11,843 nucleotides of DNA from Dehalococcoidales bacterium (GTDB taxonomy: Bacteria > Chloroflexota > Dehalococcoidia > E44-bin15): assembly GCA_012974295.1 (NCBI GenBank), contig JAAXQM010000114.1:1-11843 (forward strand). The letters are read 5' to 3'. The notes below the pieces were generated by a model. The model was not told where the DNA came from, searched no databases, and saw nothing but the letters and a program-made list of their open reading frames with translations. Of the stretch, positions 7,727 through 11,843 are shown in pieces. The translations under genes and the position numbers were made by a program. Every line of letters starts with the position of its first letter. The stretch's first letter is position 1.

Positions 7727-7759
7727 TAAGAAAGGAGCCACCTATTCTCGGGTAGCTCC
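7727..7759 (-). terminator. Intrinsic terminator of the zinc-ribbon gene
   Basis: Read on the minus strand, GGAGCTACC (7759-7751) pairs with GGTGGCTCC (7742-7734) across an eight-base loop. That is nine pairs with one G-U wobble, and it is followed directly by TTTCTTA. On the plus strand the wobble becomes a C-A mismatch and there is no T-run, so the element points in the direction of the zinc-ribbon gene ending at 7838. It separates that gene from the permease operon. Confidence 0.72.
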
Positions 7760-7837
7760 CTATAATTCGTTTAACAGTGCCGCTTAACTTAAAGCACCGC
7801 CATACCTCATACGTAGTTGCTTTTTCATTTCCCTAGC

Positions 7838-8260
7838 TCATGCTCTTGGTCTAGCCCTTACTCTAGCCGCTATGGTTGTCCTTGCTCTAGTTCTTGTAAC
7901 TACGGTTTGCTGCAAATCAGTTCTTTGAGGGGCAGACTTGAGACTCATTCCACAACCCTGGCAGAATCGTGCCTGATCGATATTATTAAATCCGCATCTA
8001 CTACAGTAGACACTGTGGTCTCCTGTTGTACCTACTATAGCCACTTTGCCTTTGCATTCCGGATAGCGAGTACACACATGGAACGAATGGCCAACATTCG
8101 GACCTTTCTTTGATGTCCGTATTAATGTTTCAGAGCTACATTTGGGACACTTAATATCTTCAAGTATGTGGCTTTCCCATCCTTTTATAGGTGGGATGAT
8201 ACTCCTATAAGTACAGCCTGTCAACCCTCCAAAAGTAGTACGGGAAGGGCTGTAAAGCAT
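7838..8260 (-). CDS. Small zinc-ribbon protein with topoisomerase-type C4 finger
   Basis: I do not recognise this 140-residue protein as a named family member. It has two likely zinc sites. The first is C38-x2-C41 with C63-x5-C69; its SKKGPNVGHSFHVCTRYPEC region resembles the C-terminal C4 fingers of type IA topoisomerases. The second is C86-x2-C89 with C100-x2-C103 in CSRCGFNN..ARFCQGCG, a generic zinc ribbon. The tail (123-140) is rich in arginine (RTRARTTIAARVRARPRA), so nucleic-acid binding is likely but inferred. The start is doubtful: ATG 8260 has no ribosome-binding site, and a near-consensus promoter lies over codons 13-22. Transcription from it would begin after that ATG, yet no ATG, GTG or TTG occurs in frame between the promoter and the first zinc site. 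The conserved part begins about residue 37. Confidence 0.65.
   Translation of the reverse strand: MLYSPSRTTFGGLTGCTYRSIIPPIKGWESHILEDIKCPKCSSETLIRTSKKGPNVGHSFHVCTRYPECKGKVAIVGTTGDHSVYCSRCGFNNIDQARFCQGCGMSLKSAPQRTDLQQTVVTRTRARTTIAARVRARPRA
8196..8224 (-). promoter_or_regulatory. Near-consensus sigma-70 promoter inside the zinc-ribbon reading frame
   Basis: On the minus strand a perfect TTGACA (8224-8219) is followed after 17 bases by TATCAT (8201-8196), five of six to TATAAT. Transcription would start near 8189. It overlaps codons 13-22 of the longest zinc-ribbon frame, so either that gene starts later than its first ATG or this is an internal promoter. Confidence 0.55.
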
Positions 8261-8595
8261 GAAGATGAGCCCGATGCGGGCCGGGTCACATCGACAGCGA
8301 GGGATTGGAAGCGACGGGGTGGGGAATGTGGTAACGATGGGCGAAGAAGCGAAGCTGCAGGGGACGGTGGAAGGAGCAAGAATGGCAGTACCTTATGAGG
8401 GTTTGTAAGTCTGTTCCCAAGACTAAGGCGATGCGGTGTCGCTCATGTATGGTACTGAGCAGGTCTCCCGGAAGCGCTGGCACCGCCCTCTTTGCCCTAA
8501 TTGGTGTCAATTTCGAGCGTCACGCCTCTTTGGTGCCCTTAGACATCTCTGGAGTCATACTGAAGCATCACGTTGCAATTTCATGCGTTTTGTAG
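8261..8595. other. Gene-free stretch, purine-rich in its first half
   Basis: I find no convincing gene here. About 8261-8400 is strongly G- and A-rich on the plus strand, unlike the flanking genes. Short open frames exist on both strands, but none has a good start site or a recognisable protein. Small hairpins occur, for example CCCGATGCGGG at 8270-8280 and GCGA-tgcggtg-TCGC at about 8428-8442. It could be the remains of a mobile element or an uncharacterised transcript. Its 3' end should hold the promoter for the riboswitch. Confidence 0.4.
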
Positions 8596-8601
8596 TATTG
8601 T
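8573..8601 (+). promoter_or_regulatory. Candidate promoter for the TPP riboswitch-thiC transcript
   Basis: TTGCAA (8573-8578) and TATTGT (8596-8601) are 17 bases apart, each matching four of six consensus positions. Transcription would start near 8608, right at the 5' edge of the aptamer. The match is modest. A better -10-like TATATT at 8602-8607 would start transcription inside the aptamer and lacks a good -35. Confidence 0.35.
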
Positions 8602-8608
8602 TATATTG

Positions 8609-8697
8609 CGCCGCGGGGGAGCCTGATGGCTGAGAGTCCGAGGAATCGGACAACCCCTCGAACCTGACCTCGGTAATACGAGCGTAGGGAAGCGGGA
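8609..8697 (+). promoter_or_regulatory. TPP riboswitch (THI element)
   Basis: All conserved pieces of the thiamin pyrophosphate aptamer are present in order: GGGGAGC (8615-8621), GGCTGAGA (8628-8635), the P3 arm GTCCG-aggaat-CGGAC (8636-8651), ACCCC, CGAACCTGACC, GGTAATAC and GCGTAGGGAAG. CCGC (8611-8614) and GCGG (8692-8695) close the P1 stem. It lies upstream of thiC, the expected target. An intrinsic terminator follows nine bases later, so TPP binding probably causes early transcription termination. Confidence 0.95.
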
Positions 8698-8705
8698 ATT
8701 TTTAG

Positions 8706-8752
8706 ACCAAGGGTCTGGAACCGAGTACCTAGGCTCTTGGTTATTTTGTTTT
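8706..8752 (+). terminator. Riboswitch-controlled intrinsic terminator
   Basis: ACCAAGGGTCTGG (8706-8718) pairs with CTAGGCTCTTGGT (8729-8741) as 13 pairs including three G-U wobbles, with a ten-base loop. TATTTTGTTTT follows at once. It sits between the aptamer and thiC and is the expected off-switch. A possible antiterminator is pairing of aptamer bases GACCTCGGT (8665-8673) with the 5' arm of this hairpin; this is inference. Confidence 0.8.
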
Positions 8753-8876
8753 AATGGCACCAATAGCGAATGTAATTCGACAGCGGGTAGGCAATCTTCT
8801 CTTTCGAGCCACGGATGAAGGGGGTTCTGCCGGACCTGTAAATAGCTATTTCGAATAATTCCGATGAGACGGAGAA

Positions 8877-8881
8877 GGAGG
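8877..8881 (+). promoter_or_regulatory. Ribosome-binding site of thiC
   Basis: GGAGG lies five bases before GTG 8887. The overlapping ATGATG at 8882 runs into TGA at once, so GTG is the start. Confidence 0.75.
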
Positions 8882-8886
8882 ATGAT

Positions 8887-10182
8887 GTGACACAATTAGA
8901 GCTAGCCAGGAAAGGAATCGCCTCTCTGGAGATGAAACTTGTTGCTGACGCAGAAGGGGTGACTCCGGAGTTTGTTCAGCAGGGGATTGCCCAGGGCAAT
9001 ATAGTTATCCCGGCAAACCGGAACCATAAGCTCAGTCGATACTATGGTATAGGGAAGGGGCTGAGGGTAAAGGTTAACGCCAATATCGGTACATCATCCG
9101 ACTATGGCGATGTTAATAACGAGCTGGAGAAGCTGAGGGTTGCTATCGAGTATAAGGCAGATACGGTGATGGACCTGAGCACAGGAGGTGACCTCAGCGC
9201 AATCCGACGCGCCATCCTGGACGAAAGCACTATCCCACTGGGCACCGTTCCGATCTATCAGGCGGGTATCGAGACAATCGAAAGGAGGGGGGCAATTTTA
9301 AATATGACCCCCGATGACCTCTTCCGCGTGATAGAAGAGCATGCTGCTGACGGCGTAGATTTTGTGACTGTTCACTGCGGGGTTACCCGTGTATCGATCG
9401 AGCGACTCAAACGACAGGGAAGGGTAACCGATATCGTCTCGCGGGGGGGAGCCCTCCTGCTTGGCTGGATACTCCATAACGATCAGGAGAACCCGCTATA
9501 CGAGCAGTATGATCGCTTGCTGGAGATCGCTCGAAAATTCGATGTAACGCTGAGTTTGGGTGATGGACTTCGACCGGGCAGCCTGGCCGATGCTACCGAT
9601 AGGGCGCAGGTGGAGGAGCTCCTCATTCTCGGGGAGCTGGTAGAGCGCGCCTGGGACGCCGGGGTACAGGTGATGGTGGAGGGGCCAGGGCATGTACCGC
9701 TGGATCAGATTGCCGCCAATGTTCAACTGCAAAAGAGCCTTTGCAAAGGGGCTCCATTCTATGTACTGGGACCGCTGGTCACAGATATCGCCGCCGGATA
9801 CGATCATATCTCCGGTGCAATCGGTGGTGCCATCGCCGCTCTAGCAGGCGCCGATTTCCTGTGCTATGTTACTCCCTCAGAGCATCTCGGTCTTCCCGAC
9901 CTGGATGATGTGAAAGAGGGCGTTATCGCCTCGCGAATCGCAGGCCATGCCGCCGATATCGCCAGGGGGGTAAAGGGCGCATGGGAATGGGATCGGACGA
10001 TGTCCGAGGCGCGCAAGAACTTGGACTGGGAGGAGCAGGTAAGGCTATGCCTGGACCCCCAAAAAGCACGCCATGTGCACGGGCAGCGCGCCTCGTCAGG
10101 GAAAGCCTGCAGCATGTGCGGCGAGCTCTGCGCCCTGCAACTGGTGACAGACTTCCTCGGCGCTAAGCCGGAGAAATGCTAG
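8887..10182 (+). CDS. thiC: Phosphomethylpyrimidine synthase ThiC, short form
   Basis: ThiC is a radical SAM enzyme that rearranges the purine intermediate AIR into hydroxymethylpyrimidine phosphate, the pyrimidine half of thiamin. The 431-residue protein has the family's signatures: NANIGTS (64-70), MDLSTGGDL (95-103), HCG (163-165), SLGDGLRPG (223-231), EGPGHVP (265-271) and YVTPSEHLGLP (327-337). The C-terminal cluster motif is CSMCGELC (C408, C411, C415), a CX2CX3C spacing. The long form, as in E. coli (over 600 residues), has CX2CX4C and an extra N-terminal domain. I believe the shorter spacing is usual in short archaeal and clostridial-type ThiC. The GTG start has a strong GGAGG. The gene is under the TPP riboswitch and is followed 47 bases later by cinA. 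No other thiamin gene is in the window. Confidence 0.96.
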   Translation: MTQLELARKGIASLEMKLVADAEGVTPEFVQQGIAQGNIVIPANRNHKLSRYYGIGKGLRVKVNANIGTSSDYGDVNNELEKLRVAIEYKADTVMDLSTGGDLSAIRRAILDESTIPLGTVPIYQAGIETIERRGAILNMTPDDLFRVIEEHAADGVDFVTVHCGVTRVSIERLKRQGRVTDIVSRGGALLLGWILHNDQENPLYEQYDRLLEIARKFDVTLSLGDGLRPGSLADATDRAQVEELLILGELVERAWDAGVQVMVEGPGHVPLDQIAANVQLQKSLCKGAPFYVLGPLVTDIAAGYDHISGAIGGAIAALAGADFLCYVTPSEHLGLPDLDDVKEGVIASRIAGHAADIARGVKGAWEWDRTMSEARKNLDWEEQVRLCLDPQKARHVHGQRASSGKACSMCGELCALQLVTDFLGAKPEKC

Positions 10183-10229
10183 CTTCGAGTAGAATAAAGG
10201 GGCTCAAAGAGGAGATAGTTGAGTAATAG

Positions 10230-11480
10230 ATGAAGGCCGAAATAGTCTCCATAGGCACCGAGCTCCTCCTGGGAGAGATTACCGACACTAATGCCTCCTA
10301 CCTCGCCTCACAATTGCCACTGTTGGGGATCGATCTCCTGTGGGTCACCCAGGTAGGCGATAACCTCGAGAGGTTGAGGGAGTGCCTGGAGCAGGCCTGG
10401 GGCCGCTCCGACATAGTGCTCACTACCGGGGGACTGGGTCCCACCGAGGACGACATTACCCGTGAGACCATCGCAGCGATGCTTGACGAAAAGTTAAGCG
10501 TGGACGCCGAGCTGGAGCGGAGGCTGAGGGAGCTTTTCTCTCGTCTCGGCTTCCCTATGCCCAAGAGCAATATAAAGCAAGCCGCACTCATCCCCTCGGC
10601 ACGGGCGATCCCCAACCTGTCGGGTACCGCACCCGGCTGGTGGGTGGAAAAAGGACGAGGGAAGCAGGGAGAACGAAGAATCTTAATCGTCATGCCCGGT
10701 CCGCCATCGGAGATGCGCCACATGTGGGAGACGGGCGTAGTGGGGCCACTGAGAGAGATACTGCAGGGCGAAATTATAATATCACGGACTATAAAGACCC
10801 TGGGCATGACCGAATCGGGCGCCGCCGAGGTGGTAAAACCCCTTCTCTCATCGAACAATCCAACTCTTGCCGTCTATGCCAAGACAGACGGCATCCACCT
10901 GCGCCTTACCGCCAAAGCGAGGACAGGTGAGGAGGCTGATAAAATGATCGCCCAAAGGGAAAGCGAAATCCGCTCCCTTCTCGGCGATATCATCTGGGGC
11001 AGCGATGAGGAAACCCTGGAGGGCCTGATAGGCGCGCTCCTTCTTGAAAAAGGACTAGCCATCGCTACTATGGAATCGTGTACCGGGGGGCTTCTCGCCA
11101 GCACCATAACCGACGTTCCTGGAAGCTCCAAATACTTCAAAGGGGGGCTGGTCGCCTATACCAATGAGGCCAAAATCTCCTATGGGGTAAGCTCATCGCT
11201 TATAGAGCGGCACGGCGCCATCAGCTCCGAGGTCGCAGCGGACATGGCCGGGGTGGCACGGCAACATCTGGGAGCAGATATTGGGATTAGCATCACCGGC
11301 GTAGCCGGCCCTGCCGAGGATGAGGGAAAGCCTATCGGCATAGTACACATAGCTATCGACAATGGGAGGGAGATACGGCCTATTCTTGGTCAATACCCCC
11401 CATGGCGTCATCACGTGAAGCGCCGCGCTACATACCAAGCCCTTTTCGAACTTAGACGATTATTGGTCTCCATGAAATAG
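10230..11480 (+). CDS. cinA: CinA-family protein, NMN deamidase with MoaB-like N-terminal domain
   Basis: CinA proteins join a molybdopterin-binding-like domain with a C-terminal PncC domain that deamidates nicotinamide mononucleotide, a step in recycling the pyridine ring of NAD. The name comes from competence-induced genes of naturally transformable bacteria. The 416-residue length is normal. The N-terminal domain has SIGTELLLGEITDTN (7-21), TTGGLGPTEDD (65-75) and MPGPPSEM (155-162). The PncC domain has MESCTGG (281-287, with the likely catalytic Ser283), VPGSSKYFKGG and TGVAGP (356-361). The usual glycine-rich segment after TGVAGP is AEDEGKP here. An in-frame TAG directly precedes ATG 10230, so no upstream start is possible. 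The ribosome-binding site is weak: GAG six bases upstream, or GGAG fifteen bases upstream. It probably shares the thiC transcript. Confidence 0.94.
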   Translation: MKAEIVSIGTELLLGEITDTNASYLASQLPLLGIDLLWVTQVGDNLERLRECLEQAWGRSDIVLTTGGLGPTEDDITRETIAAMLDEKLSVDAELERRLRELFSRLGFPMPKSNIKQAALIPSARAIPNLSGTAPGWWVEKGRGKQGERRILIVMPGPPSEMRHMWETGVVGPLREILQGEIIISRTIKTLGMTESGAAEVVKPLLSSNNPTLAVYAKTDGIHLRLTAKARTGEEADKMIAQRESEIRSLLGDIIWGSDEETLEGLIGALLLEKGLAIATMESCTGGLLASTITDVPGSSKYFKGGLVAYTNEAKISYGVSSSLIERHGAISSEVAADMAGVARQHLGADIGISITGVAGPAEDEGKPIGIVHIAIDNGREIRPILGQYPPWRHHVKRRATYQALFELRRLLVSMK

Positions 11481-11512
11481 TCACCCGTTAAGTACAGTAC
11501 AAAGCATTTTGA

Positions 11513-11843
11513 ATGAAACACAATTTCTTTAAGCTTGGGATTATATGGTATCTTGTAATTGCCCTTGTTACGGTAGTACCCCTTTGCCTCATCGGCTCTC
11601 CCCCGGCAGAAGCCCAAAGTGCAGAGGATTATTTCCAGATAAGCTATGAACCGTTCAGCTTCAGTAAGACGGAAATCCATGATGGCGAGGTTTTCTATAC
11701 CACGGTCCAGGCTCATGCTACCTGCACCAGGGACTTACCGTTATCGATAAATGAAGCGAGGATCACAGGCCGCGTCATAGCCGAACATACAGTAAGTGGC
11801 GCTTGGGTGACGCTAAACTCCAGTTATTCCATAAATATAAAGC
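11513..11843 (+). CDS. Secreted protein of unknown function, 3' end beyond the window
   Basis: The frame from ATG 11513 stays open to the window edge for 110 codons. Residues 1-34 form a clear signal peptide: basic start (MKHNFFK), hydrophobic core (about 8-28) and a signal peptidase I site after AEA (residue 34). The mature part visible begins QSAEDYFQISYEPFSF. It alternates polar and hydrophobic residues as in beta-sheet proteins, and there is one cysteine in HATCTRD. It may be an immunoglobulin-like extracellular domain, but I cannot name a family. I have a loose memory of similar secreted proteins in Dehalococcoidia, not verified. A TGA at 11510 directly precedes the ATG, so the start is the earliest possible. 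No ribosome-binding site is visible, and it lies 32 bases after the cinA stop. Confidence 0.7.
   Translation, partial: MKHNFFKLGIIWYLVIALVTVVPLCLIGSPPAEAQSAEDYFQISYEPFSFSKTEIHDGEVFYTTVQAHATCTRDLPLSINEARITGRVIAEHTVSGAWVTLNSSYSINIK

Noticed and set aside
6893..7741. Minus-strand open frame of 282 codons covering both half-permeases
   Set aside because: It is out of frame with the two hydrophobic TauE-like genes, rich in Cys, Arg and Gly, has no family features and lacks a ribosome-binding site. It is a shadow frame.
8436..8633. Short plus-strand frame running into the riboswitch
   Set aside because: It overlaps the aptamer, has no ribosome-binding site and no recognisable protein features.
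8816..8842. Leader peptide MKGVLPDL before thiC
   Set aside because: Eight codons with no ribosome-binding site and no run of regulatory codons; likely chance.
1..11843. CRISPR array, defence system, integrated phage or insertion sequence
   Set aside because: No regular repeats, nuclease or toxin-antitoxin genes, integrase or transposase were found on either strand.

Overview
The window looks like a chromosomal segment from a bacterium of the Chloroflexota, most likely class Dehalococcoidia or a relative. This is an inference from three things: a fused AccD-AccA carboxyltransferase, an FtsK with a charged insert of a kind I associate with Chloroflexota, and a start of the last gene that resembles secreted proteins I associate with that group. 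Most genes are housekeeping genes. I see no CRISPR array, tRNA, rRNA, transposase or phage gene, and no clearly new multi-gene system.

Layout. Bases 1-1767 hold the 3' nine-tenths of uvrB on the plus strand. It converges on a minus-strand pair, ftsK (3687-5993) followed six bases later by accDA (1854-3680). A GC-rich, hairpin-bearing repeat-like block lies upstream of ftsK (about 6018-6168). Further upstream is a compact minus-strand operon: two half-length TauE/SafE-type permease genes (7180-7554 and 6799-7164) and a type 4 uracil-DNA glycosylase (6198-6794). A candidate sigma-70 promoter precedes it. A minus-strand zinc-ribbon protein gene (7838-8260) ends at a good intrinsic terminator (7727-7759).

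After a stretch of about 350 bases with no recognisable gene, the plus strand carries a textbook TPP riboswitch (8609-8697), an intrinsic terminator (8706-8752), thiC (8887-10182) and cinA (10230-11480). The window ends inside a gene for a secreted protein (11513 onward) that runs off the edge.

Functionally there are two DNA-repair genes (uvrB for nucleotide excision, UDG for uracil), a division and DNA-translocation gene paired with fatty-acid initiation (ftsK-accDA), thiamin pyrimidine synthesis under TPP control, and NMN salvage (cinA). The points most worth checking are the split permease, the altered glycine pairs in AccDA, the C-terminal QLSLF clamp-binding-like motif on the UDG, and the near-consensus promoter inside the 5' end of the zinc-ribbon gene.
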